Shown one piece after another: positions 13,748 through 21,600 of a DNA stretch of 24,356 bases. The notes below the pieces were generated by a model. That model searched no databases and had not been told where the DNA came from. It worked only from the letters and a program-made list of their open reading frames with translations. Location: positions 1 through 24,356 of IMG/VR virus record IMGVR_UViG_3300011115_000893. One strand, 5' to 3'. Every line of letters starts with the position of its first letter. The stretch's first letter is position 1. The translations under genes and the position numbers were made by a program. Source of the DNA: a virus.

Positions 13748-13812
13748 TCATGGCATTCGTGGCCCTTGGTATCATCATAGCCCTAGGCTGGATTTTGGAC
13801 AAATTCGATTGA
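13744..13812 (+). CDS. 22-residue single-span membrane microprotein
   Basis: ATG 13744 overlaps the previous stop (ATGA), with GGGAGG well spaced upstream. Sequence MIMAFVALGIIIALGWILDK, then FD: one hydrophobic span followed by charged residues. Its TGA (13810-13812) runs into the upstream box of the next promoter. Too short for normal gene finders, but start, ribosome site and composition agree. Possible role in the host membrane, otherwise unknown. Confidence 0.6.
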   Translation: MIMAFVALGIIIALGWILDKFD

Positions 13813-13905
13813 AAAATTCAATCGGCAGGCAGTGAATATTCCCCTTACAATGGCGCACCGGCACAAATTAACCGGTATTTTTTAAACTCTATAGAAAGAA
13901 TAGTT
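13811..13905 (+). promoter_or_regulatory. Cassette C promoter, 5' stem-loop and leader
   Basis: GAAAAATTCAATCGGCAGG from 13811; TACAAT at 13846-13851 is the -10. A stem ACCGG (13857-13861) / CCGGT (13872-13876) is followed by ATTTTTT, so it could also attenuate transcription. AGAAAGAATAG leads to ATG 13906. Nearly all elements repeat those of cassette A in order and spacing. Confidence 0.65.
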
Positions 13906-14886
13906 ATGGCACATATGATCGATACCACCACCGGCACAGCCGCTATCGCTTACGCTGGTAAAACCCCATGGCACGGACTAGGTCAGGCGCTAACCGAAGG
14001 CGCTTCGATTGAAACGTGGACACGCGAAGCCGGTTTGGCTTATGACGTGCTGGAATCTCCCGTGTTGTTCCGCACTGCTGCTGCTACTGAGCCGGAGACA
14101 TTCAAGGGCCGCAAAGTACTGCACCGCAGCGACACGGGCGCAGCGCTGGCCGTAGTGTCTGACGGATACCACGTAGTGCAGCCCGCCGAAATAATGGGGT
14201 TTTTTTCCGATTTAGTGGCGCTAGGCGGTTTTCAATTGGAGACAGCCGGAGCCCTTAGCTATGGCCGTAGGGTTTGGGCGCTGGCATCCGTAGGCGAAGC
14301 CGCACCAGTTATCGATGGCGACATGGTCAAGCCTTACCTATTGCTTGGCACGTCATACGATGGAACCATGGCAACAGTGGCGAAATTCACAGCTATCCGC
14401 GTAGTGTGCAATAACACCATAACCGCAGCAGTCGGCAGCGAATCCGATATTGATAAGGGCTATCTGAAAAGTGCTATTCGCGTGCTGCACAGTGAGCGCT
14501 TTGATGCTGATGCTGTCCGCCTTCAATTGGGGATTGTGGCAAATCAATTCGAGCGCTTTTTAGTGCAGAGCCGCCAATTAGCGGGCGTGCCAATGACCAC
14601 CACGGAAGCGGATGCATTTGTGGCCGAATTGCTCAAGCCTTACCACCAAGGGAAAACCGCTGTGTCTGACAGCCGCGCTTATAAGCGAATAATTCAATTA
14701 TTCGAGGGCGCTGCCATTGGTTCGGATATCGATGGGGTTACCGGAACGCGCTGGGGCATGCTCAATGCTGTAACCGAATTGGTGGACCATGAGCGCGGGC
14801 GAAGCGACAATACCCGCCTTGAATCGGCATGGTTTGGCACTGGTAACGTGCTAAAAAATCGGGCAGTAGAATTGCTGGCCGCTTAA
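13906..14886 (+). CDS. DUF932 phage/plasmid-like protein
   Basis: 326 residues, the usual length for this family (TIGR03299 type). Recognisable blocks are KTPWHGLGQAL near residue 20, SDGYHVVQPAEIMGFFSDLV, YLLLGTSYDGTMATVAKFTA followed by IRVVCNNT, LKSAIRVLHSERF, and GTRWGMLNAVTELVDHERG near the end with a SAWFGTGN motif. DUF932 proteins are common on phages and plasmids, often near anti-restriction genes, but their activity is not established. It has its own promoter and terminator, so it is a single-gene unit. Confidence 0.85.
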   Translation: MAHMIDTTTGTAAIAYAGKTPWHGLGQALTEGASIETWTREAGLAYDVLESPVLFRTAAATEPETFKGRKVLHRSDTGAALAVVSDGYHVVQPAEIMGFFSDLVALGGFQLETAGALSYGRRVWALASVGEAAPVIDGDMVKPYLLLGTSYDGTMATVAKFTAIRVVCNNTITAAVGSESDIDKGYLKSAIRVLHSERFDADAVRLQLGIVANQFERFLVQSRQLAGVPMTTTEADAFVAELLKPYHQGKTAVSDSRAYKRIIQLFEGAAIGSDIDGVTGTRWGMLNAVTELVDHERGRSDNTRLESAWFGTGNVLKNRAVELLAA

Positions 14887-14902
14887 CGATAGGGTAATGC
14901 TG

Positions 14903-14944
14903 GCGAATTTCCCCCGTAAAACGGGTAATTCGCTGGCCGTTTTT
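14903..14944 (+). terminator. Terminator after the DUF932 gene
   Basis: GCGAATT (14903-14909) pairs with AATTCGC (14927-14933), enclosing CCCGT / ACGGG (14913-14925, loop AAA). A T-run follows at 14940-14944. It starts 17 bases after the DUF932 stop. Confidence 0.65.
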
Positions 14945-14945
14945 C

Positions 14946-15125
14946 CGGTTGCTTTCGATATCGGAAACCAGCCCCCGAGCCGCGCACCGACAGCCCTAAA
15001 AAGTTATTCGCGCTGCGCTGGCCGCGCCCCGTGGCACGCGCTTCGCGTGCCACGGATAACGCTGCGCTATCCGCGCCCGTAGGGCTCGCGCAGCGAAGGA
15101 TAGCGCAGCGTTATCGGCTATCGAT
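14946..15125 (+). other. GC-rich, highly foldable non-coding block
   Basis: There is no convincing gene. A 12-bp perfect hairpin CCGTGGCACGCG (15029-15040) / CGCGTGCCACGG (15044-15055) is followed by an 18-bp perfect inverted repeat, GATAACGCTGCGCTATCC (15055-15072) and its complement at 15098-15115, with a 25-base loop. AGCCCTA near 14991-14997 can also pair with TAGGGCT near 15080-15086, enclosing the first hairpin. GCTGCGCT occurs twice as a direct repeat. It may be a structured RNA or an extra terminator system. Confidence 0.6.
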
Positions 15126-15140
15126 GGGGCTGGTTTGATT

Positions 15141-15227
15141 GATAAATACAATGGGGGCTGGGGCTGGTATGCCCTTATAATTGCATCATGCCAGCGCGGT
15201 GCTGGTATCAACAGAAAGGATATTGAT
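15141..15227 (+). promoter_or_regulatory. Cassette D promoter, 5' stem-loop and leader
   Basis: GATAAATACAATGGGGGC from 15141; a perfect -10 TATAAT at 15176-15181. A stem TGCCAGC (15189-15195) / GCTGGTA (15201-15207) with one G-U starts at the predicted +1. CAGAAAGGATATTGAT leads to ATG 15228. Confidence 0.65.
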
Positions 15228-15674
15228 ATGGGCTTAGATATGTATCTTAATGCACGCAGCAGCGTGGGCGCTTACGATGACACTGCGCAAATGGAATTAG
15301 AAAAAGTGCCGTTTATTGCAGCTACTGGCATGCGGGTAACTGGCATTACTTACCGCGCTATGTACTGGCGCAAAGCAAATGCCATCCACAAATGGTTTGT
15401 GGATAACGTGCAAGACGGCGTGGACAATTGCGAAGAATTCCACGTTAGCCCGCAGCACCTGCAATTGCTGCGCGACACTTGCCAGCAGGTGCTAGACAAT
15501 AGAGAAAAAGCAGGGGAGCTACTGCCGCCCAGTGCCGGATTCTTTTTTGGCACCACTGATATCACCGAATATTACTTTGATGATTTGCGCGACACTGTCG
15601 AGGGGCTGGATAGAGCGCTGGCACTTGCGCAGCGCGATAGCTGGGTGACGTTTACTTATCAGTCCAGTTGGTAG
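15228..15674 (+). CDS. Conserved MGLDMYL-type phage protein
   Basis: 148 residues from ATG 15228, set by the leader; the longer frame from 15135 would run through the promoter. MGLDMYLNARSSVG is followed by MYWRKANAIHKWFVDNVQDG, VDNCEEFHVS, then ELLPPSAGFFFGTTD and YYFDDLRDTVEGLDRALAL. This order of blocks is typical of a widespread phage and bacterial family of unknown function with the WRKAN.IH.WFV core. It ends with TAG followed by a strong terminator. Confidence 0.8.
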   Translation: MGLDMYLNARSSVGAYDDTAQMELEKVPFIAATGMRVTGITYRAMYWRKANAIHKWFVDNVQDGVDNCEEFHVSPQHLQLLRDTCQQVLDNREKAGELLPPSAGFFFGTTDITEYYFDDLRDTVEGLDRALALAQRDSWVTFTYQSSW

Positions 15675-15680
15675 CAGTAC

Positions 15681-15715
15681 GCTATCGGGGCTCGCGCCCC
15701 GATAGCTATATTTTT
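15681..15715 (+). terminator. Strong intrinsic terminator
   Basis: GCTATCGGGGC (15681-15691), loop TCGC, GCCCCGATAGC (15696-15706), then TATATTTTT. Eleven perfect pairs and a T-run, 7 bases after the stop of the gene at 15228-15674. Confidence 0.85.
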
Positions 15716-15716
15716 C

Positions 15717-15794
15717 TTGCCGCGCCGCCCTGCTGGGGTATACTTACCCCAGCCCCCAGCAGGGCTATATCATCAACCTAGAAAGGATAGCATT
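15717..15794 (+). promoter_or_regulatory. Cassette E promoter in nested palindromes, leader
   Basis: TTGCCG (15717-15722), a 16-bp spacer and TATACT (15739-15744). The -10 sits inside CTGGGGTA / TACCCCAG (15733-15752), itself within CCCTGCTGGGG / CCCCAGCAGGG (15728-15763). AGCCC / GGGCT can pair from the predicted +1 at 15751. CTAGAAAGGATAGCATT leads to ATG 15795. The palindromes could be an operator. Confidence 0.65.
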
Positions 15795-16214
15795 ATGAAA
15801 ACCCAAGGCACTAAACTCTCCACGTACGTGAACAATCTATTTGCTACATGCGAAGATATGGAAGCAGCGTTAGCACAGGCCGCCAATATTGCAGGTGGCT
15901 CGGACAATGCCGCCGCCGTCCACACTGCCGTTCATATGGTTTTGAACACAGCCATCAAATTGCATCAAGCAGATATGGCCAAGGCTAACGCACCGCTGCT
16001 TGAATTGATCGATGCAAGGATTCAAGAGTCGCTCACTACGGTGGACAGCCTGATTGAGCATGCGCTCGAAGTCTATGGCCGGACAGTAGACGACAAGATC
16101 GAATTGGCCATCGATGATATCGATCTGAATCAGAACGTGGCCGACTGGATGGATAACAACTTTGATCTGGAAAACTCACTGTCTGGATTAAGTGTCCGAA
16201 TCAACTTTGATTAA
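15795..16214 (+). CDS. Hypothetical helical protein (cassette E)
   Basis: 139 residues from ATG 15795. Almost wholly helical and acidic: MKTQGTKLSTYVNNLFATCE, AVHMVLNTAIKLHQADMAKA, SLTTVDSLIEHALEVYGRTV, then an acidic end with IDDIDLNQNVADWMDN. No known domain. It could be a small regulator or decoy protein, but the sequence does not show this. Confidence 0.7.
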   Translation: MKTQGTKLSTYVNNLFATCEDMEAALAQAANIAGGSDNAAAVHTAVHMVLNTAIKLHQADMAKANAPLLELIDARIQESLTTVDSLIEHALEVYGRTVDDKIELAIDDIDLNQNVADWMDNNFDLENSLSGLSVRINFD

Positions 16215-16220
16215 TCGATA

Positions 16221-16307
16221 GAAATAATTGTGAGCCAGCCCGTAGGGGCTGGCTTATAATGTACCTGTCAGCAGCCGCTGACAATCAACCCTAGAAAGGA
16301 TAGCAAA
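16221..16307 (+). promoter_or_regulatory. Cassette F promoter, 5' stem-loop and leader
   Basis: A perfect 9-bp hairpin AGCCAGCCC (16233-16241) / GGGCTGGCT (16246-16254) directly abuts TATAAT (16255-16260). A second stem TGTCAGC (16266-16272) / GCTGACA (16277-16283) begins at the predicted +1. CTAGAAAGGATAGCAAA leads to ATG 16308. GAAATAATTG at 16221 is a weak match to the upstream box. The first hairpin may end the cassette E transcript or act as operator. Confidence 0.65.
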
Positions 16308-16589
16308 ATGAAGACTCGTATATTGAACCTCGGATGGGACTGCAAGCTGGTTATACCTGAGAGTGTTTCCCCCAAAGATCTGCAAGCGCTTATTGGGTTT
16401 CTCGGCACGCTGCGTAAGACCTCTACACATAGCAACTTTGCTGGCCCCGACTTTATGTATGCCAACAACTTTGCTGGCGTGCAACTCGAAGAAGTAGATC
16501 TACACTCAGAGGCGGATGCTAGGCGCTTGAGCGAAGAAAGCAAAGCAGCGTACAAGGCGCGCGAAGCAATGGAGAAGGCGGCAGCCTAA
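16308..16589 (+). CDS. Hypothetical protein (cassette F)
   Basis: 93 residues. MKTRILNLGWDCKLVIPESV suggests a short beta start, SPKDLQALIGFLGTL a helix, and the end (DARRLSEESKAAYKAREAME) a charged helix. No known motif. Strong leader upstream and two terminators downstream make it a single-gene unit. Confidence 0.7.
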   Translation: MKTRILNLGWDCKLVIPESVSPKDLQALIGFLGTLRKTSTHSNFAGPDFMYANNFAGVQLEEVDLHSEADARRLSEESKAAYKAREAMEKAAA

Positions 16590-16595
16590 ACCTCA

Positions 16596-16649
16596 AACTG
16601 GGGGCGCTGCCCCCAGTTACCCTAAGCGGCCCAACTGGGCCGCTTTTTC
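16596..16649 (+). terminator. Double terminator closing the cassette region
   Basis: First hairpin AACTGGGGGC (16596-16605) / GCCCCCAGTT (16609-16618). Second AGCGGCCC (16625-16632) / GGGCCGCT (16637-16644) followed by TTTTTCTTT. The second is a classical intrinsic terminator and isolates the cassettes from the packaging genes. Confidence 0.85.
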
Positions 16650-16800
16650 TTTGCCTGTGCAAATCGGCCCAGCCCGTGCACCTGGCCAATTCCCAAAAAA
16701 GCCTTATAAATCAAGCACTTACGCGATGCTTGCCAAATGTAATAGAGTCGCTTGAATGATTCCCAATAACGCAATATAAATTGGTAAGCATTACCTAATA

Positions 16801-16933
16801 GCTATGGCTGGCTTGCCAGCCATAGCCTAAGCCTATCCCGCTATCACGCACCGCGCCCCATAGCCGCAGGCTATGGGCTGTGGCCCTCCCTTGCCCGTTA
16901 GGGCCCCATGCGTGGCATGGGGGGAGGGCCACA
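16801..16933 (+). other. Structured non-coding block with a three-way junction
   Basis: Three adjacent folds: GCTATGGCTGGC (16801-16812) / GCCAGCCATAGC (16815-16826); CCCATAGCC (16857-16865) / GGCTATGGG (16869-16877); and a 12-bp stem TGTGGCCCTCCC (16879-16890) / GGGAGGGCCACA (16922-16933). The last encloses two further hairpins, GCCC-GTTA-GGGC (16893-16904) and CCCATG / CATGGG (16905-16921), leaving only TT unpaired at the junction. No gene is present from 16650 to 17002; 16650-16800 is AT-richer without clear features. Possible structured RNA or packaging-site DNA. Confidence 0.55.
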
Positions 16934-17044
16934 AGGCTACCGGCTTCTCTGTCGTTCGCCTCCGCCCATGTTTTACAGCCATAAAACGGTATTTAGGAAT
17001 TATTGGACCCCACCCCCTTGTTTTTAAAAAGGCAAGGCCGGGGG

Positions 17045-17080
17045 TATACTAAAAAAATTCAGAACTTTACGAGTCTGCCC
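17045..17080 (+). promoter_or_regulatory. Promoter of the packaging/virion operon
   Basis: GGGGGTATACT (TATACT at 17045-17050) matches the -10 context of cassette E. No clear -35. The predicted start near 17057 leaves a short leader before ATG 17081, with only a weak GAG as ribosome site. Confidence 0.45.
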
Positions 17081-18550
17081 ATGGTCCACGCTCCGCCGTC
17101 CGATGTCGAACACAAACGCCTCTTGCTGGAACTGCGCCTCCAGCAGATCCAAATCAGGGACAAAGCCTCCAACGAATTCCTAGAATTCTGTCGTTACGTC
17201 TGGCCGGAGATCATCATTGGTGAACACCATCGGCGTATTGCCAAGGCCCTTGATCGGGTAATCGAGGGCAAGTGCAAACGACTCATGGTCGCCATGCCCC
17301 CGCGCCACGGCAAGTCACAGATGGGCAGTTATCTGTTTCCCGCCTACCTGATGGGAAAGCTCCCCGCTTCTAAGCTTATTGTGGGATCTCACACTGCCGA
17401 GTTGGCTCAGCGCTTTGGCCGGATGATCAGGAACCTTGTTGATGAGGACAGGTACAAGGAACTTTTCCCCGGCGTGGGCCTTTCTGCTGACAGCAAGGCT
17501 GCTGGTCGGTGGAACACGAAGGGTGGTGGAGAAGCCTATTTCATTGGTAAGGGCGGCGCGATGACCGGGCGCGGCGGGGATATTGTGATTTTGGACGATA
17601 TCTTGGACGAGCAGGACGCTTTGTCGGAGACCGCCATGGAGAACACTTGGGAGTGGTACACCTCGGGCCCCCGTCAGCGGCTCCAGCCCAACGGCACGAT
17701 TATCGTGATCAACACCCGTTGGAAGACGGATGACCTGACTGGTCGGTTGTTAAAGCAGCAGGGGCAGTTAAAGTCGGATCAGTGGGAGGTCTTGGAATTT
17801 CCTGCCATCTTGCCTTCTGGTCGCGCACTGTGGCCCGAGTATTGGAGCATAGATGAGCTAGAAAAGGTCAAGGTCAGCATTGGCCTGAAGAAGTGGAATG
17901 CCCAGTGGCAGCAGCAGCCCACCAATGATGAGGGGGCGATCCTGAAGCGCGATTGGTGGCGCAAGTGGACTTATGACGAGCCACCGGCCTGTGAGTACAT
18001 TATTCAGTCGTACGATACGGCGTACTCCAAGAAGGAGACAGCGGACTACTCTGTTATCTCGACGTGGGGCGTGTTCACTCCCAATGCCGACTCGGGGCCC
18101 AATCTGATCTTGCTCAATGTCAAGCGTGGGCGCTGGGACTTCCCGGAATTAAAGCGCGTTGCGCGGGCCGAGTACCTTTATTGGAATCCAGATAACGTCT
18201 TGATTTAGGCCAAGGCCACCGGCACGCCACGCCAGCAGGAGTTGCGCAAGGTCGGGATTCCTGTGACGATGTACTCCCCGGGCGGACGGCGCACGGGCCA
18301 AGACAAGATATCTCGTGCTAATGCGGTAGCCCCTTTGTTGGAGTCGGGGATGATTTGGTATCCACCGGACTTGGAGTGGGCGCAGGAGATGGTGGAGGAG
18401 TGTGCTGCTTTCCCCAACGGATCGCATGACGATCAGGTGGACTCAGCGGTCATGGCTTGGAGCCGGTTTCGCGCTGGCAACTTTATTGCTTTGGACTCGG
18501 ACGAAAAGGATGAAGAGCATCCGGAGAGCGCGGTATTAGAGTACTATTGA
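17081..18550 (+). pseudogene. terL: Terminase large subunit, interrupted by an in-frame amber codon
   Basis: 489 sense codons plus TAG at 18206-18208 (codon 376). ATG 17081 is preferred over TTG 17003, which lies upstream of the promoter. ATPase domain: MPPRHGKS (Walker A, K78), DIVILDDI (Walker B, D172-D173), INTRWKTDDL. Nuclease domain: QSYDTAYSKKETADYS with D312 and D322, then after the amber the third site HDDQVDS near residue 450. The frame continues unbroken past TAG for 114 codons as AKATGTPRQQELRKVG, where related proteins read LIE-x-K-x-TG. One base change from GAG would explain it. As written the protein lacks a catalytic aspartate. Whether this is suppression, readthrough, a defective phage or a sequence error is open. 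Confidence 0.85.
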
Positions 18551-18615
18551 CGTAGCTTGACGGCCCAGTAAAATGGTGATAATACTCACCATTCACGTTC
18601 CGAGGATCACGGACC

Positions 18616-21600
18616 ATGGCTAACCCCACAAATGAAGAATTCATCAACCGCATCATGGAAGCGGAAAGCAGTGGCCGTAGGTACGACAAGAACGGAAAGC
18701 TACTGCAAGGTCCAAAGACTAAGCATGGTACGGCCAAGGGTGAGATGCAGGTTTTGGACAAGACCAATTTTGACCCCGGCTTTGGCGTAGAGCCTGCCAA
18801 AAACAAATCTCCTGAAGAGCGGGCCCGGGTGGGCCGCGATTATGCAAAAGCGATGCTGGATCGGTACAACGACAAGCAGCATGCTGCCATGGCTTACAAC
18901 TGGGGTCCGGGCAACGTGGATAAGTGGCTTGCAAAAGGTCAATCCGCTCCTGTCCCCAAGGAGACAGAGGATTATGTTGTCAAGGTGACGGGCGCTCCGA
19001 TTGGAGCGCAGGTAGCAAAAAAGCCTGCCGCTTCTCCTTTTGAAACAGCCGCCGCCCCCGCTCCGGCAGCAGCCGCTGGTGCACCCAAAGCTCCCGCCTC
19101 ACCTCCGGTGAAAAAGGTAGCGCAAGCGACTCCCGCCCCAGCGCCGACTGAAGATATCAAGGCGAGGATCGCGGCCCTCGGGCCAAACTACCATGCCGCC
19201 ATGGCGCTGTCCTATTTGGCGGACAACACCGATGAGGATGACCCGGCAATCCAGTCGTACAGGGAGCGCATGGGGGAGGAGTCTGAGCGCAGCGCTTTAC
19301 TTAGTGAGCCTGTTGTTTCTCCTGCCATTGCAGATTTGGATTTAAAAGTACGCAGCCCGTTTCCAGAACCGGTGGCCGCTGCTCGGGGTGGGTTGATTCA
19401 CCGGGCCGGTGGTTCGCCTGAGGAGGGGGAAGAGGTTACCGGCGATAGCGATACCATGGCAAGCAACACTGATCCTGAGACAGGTCGGGTTGCTACTACA
19501 AAGTATGGGGAACAAACCCCGGTCTACTCTTTCCAAGGAAAAGAGTACCCTGCTGCGCAAGGCGCTAACCTACCGCCGTCACGTTCTAAACAGGCGCTTG
19601 AGGCTTATGTACAAGCAATGGTTCCTGATGCAAACATACGGGAAAAATACCCTCTTAGTGATTCGGTCAGAGGATTTATAAGTAGAAAAGATCCCAGCAC
19701 AATTAATTTAAGTCCTATCCTTTCTCCCGGATCACGGGAAGAGACCATGTTGCATGAAGCCGAGCATTCAATGGATGCTCGGGGTGGTGATTTGCTTGGT
19801 CGTCCAAAAGTTAGAAACATGGATAACAACTACCGGGCGTATTACCTGATGGGAAGCCGGTGGGCCCCTGTCAACATGACGGTCAAGAACCTTGTGGACA
19901 ACAAAGATGAACTGGAAAAGTTTTTTGGTCGTCCATTGGACAACTCGTATTTCAGAAAAGAAACGTATGCCAATGTTGCCAAAGATGGCGATCCGTCTGC
20001 TTTGTTTTCTGAACAGTTGGCAACTTTGTCAGCTTTGGAGCAGCAAACTGGGAAGTTCTTGACGCACGATCCTAAGATGCGTGAACTGATTTTCCCGTCA
20101 AACCCTTTGTACAACAACACCAGCATGATGGCGGTGTACGATGCTTTGACCGGGCCTCGCCAGACTCGCATGGATGCGAGGGACATGCCGCCCCACACGC
20201 CTGTTCCGTCTTACTTGTATGAAGAGCCGGGGTCTATGTCTCGTTTCTTTCGCAAGCATACGACTGGCCCAAATGAATATGGCATCCCCATCAAACGCGC
20301 CGATGGTTCTCCTGAGGAGGGGGAAAGTTCTCCTGAGTATTCTTTTATGGGGGCGGCTCGCCCTGACAATGAGCATAAGCTTTACCCTAAGACCGAGCGC
20401 ATGAATCCTGTTGTCAAAGCGGTAAAGTCGGGAGTGGACACTTTTAACCGTTTTATTGATAGCGGACCATCAGTAGGTAGGGTGGTAGGTGACGTAGTGG
20501 GGGCCATACCTTTTGTTGGCCCAGACCTACGTAAAAGCATGGAAGAGTCCACCGTTACTTTGCCTACGAGGTATACACGTTCTCCCACAAATCCAAACGT
20601 GGCAGTAGGTGTTGAAACTTCTAAAGTTCCTGTAACTGACGCATTAAACAGTGTAAAGATGTCCGACCTTGTTGGCGGGACGGGAGTGAGCAATGTTCTG
20701 GGTAGTGTGGGCAAAGGGTATGCGCCTTCCCCGCTGGATGTTTTGGACACCGTAGGTGCTGGCGCTGTCGGTTACAAAGCGGCCAAGGCGGGTGTAAAAA
20801 CTGCCAAAAAAGCTTCTGACATGTTGAAAGAATTGAAAACTCCAGCGCAAGTGGCCGCTAACGTTGAGCCTGCATTGGATGCAGCAACTCCCGCCGCTGC
20901 ATCCCTTTCTGCCATGGCAACTCAAAAGGGCGCTACAGCCACTCCATTCTTCAGTCCTTTGGATGCGTACGCACAGACGCTGACAGGCCCCGTTACTCCG
21001 GCTGAGTTTATTAAGCAAGTACAAAACAAGGGTTTTCGTGCATACGATGTAGAGCGGGCAAAGGAAGCCATGCAAAAACTAGGGACGGGCCAAGTTTCTC
21101 CTGCCCAGATTTTGGATTCACTAGATAAAACTTACCATCCCGAAAGCTTTATTACCAAAGTTGCAGAACCGGGGACCGTTGGATTTACCCACCCCGATGT
21201 AGATAATGTGTTCAACGGAAGAGGCAAAAGCCCTCCCCAAGGCGTAGTGAGCTTGCATCTTCCAGTTACGGAACAAATGCGGGAAGCTAGGCAAGTACAA
21301 ATTGCTTTAGAAAACTTAAAAAGTTATAAATTGAGTTTAATCAACCCTAGTGTTACATCTAACTCCGTAATGACATCAGCGGAAAAAGCAGCCAGTTTGA
21401 TAGCGGATGTCTATGGGCAACGCAGTGAACAAGCCCTTGATGCCATGGAATCCGTAGATCTTATACGCCGGAAACAGGAACAAATTGTTCCTTACTTAGA
21501 GCAAATTCCTGAATACTTAAAATTACAACAAGAATTTAAATATCCCATGGCAAAGGCAGATGCAAAATTGTTTTCACAAAAGTATGAGCAAGAAGGAAAA

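Noticed and set aside
15135-15227. N-terminal extension of the MGLDMYL protein
   Set aside because: The extension would cover the box, -10 and 5' stem of cassette D, and its residues look random.
16879-16933. Packaging RNA of the phi29 type
   Set aside because: Such RNAs belong to phages with a different packaging ATPase; here a normal TerS/TerL pair exists. Only the three-way shape is similar.
17003-18550. General reassignment of TAG to an amino acid
   Set aside because: Several genes end properly with TAG (8808, 8961, 11905, 12308, 15672) and reading through them gives no sensible extension.
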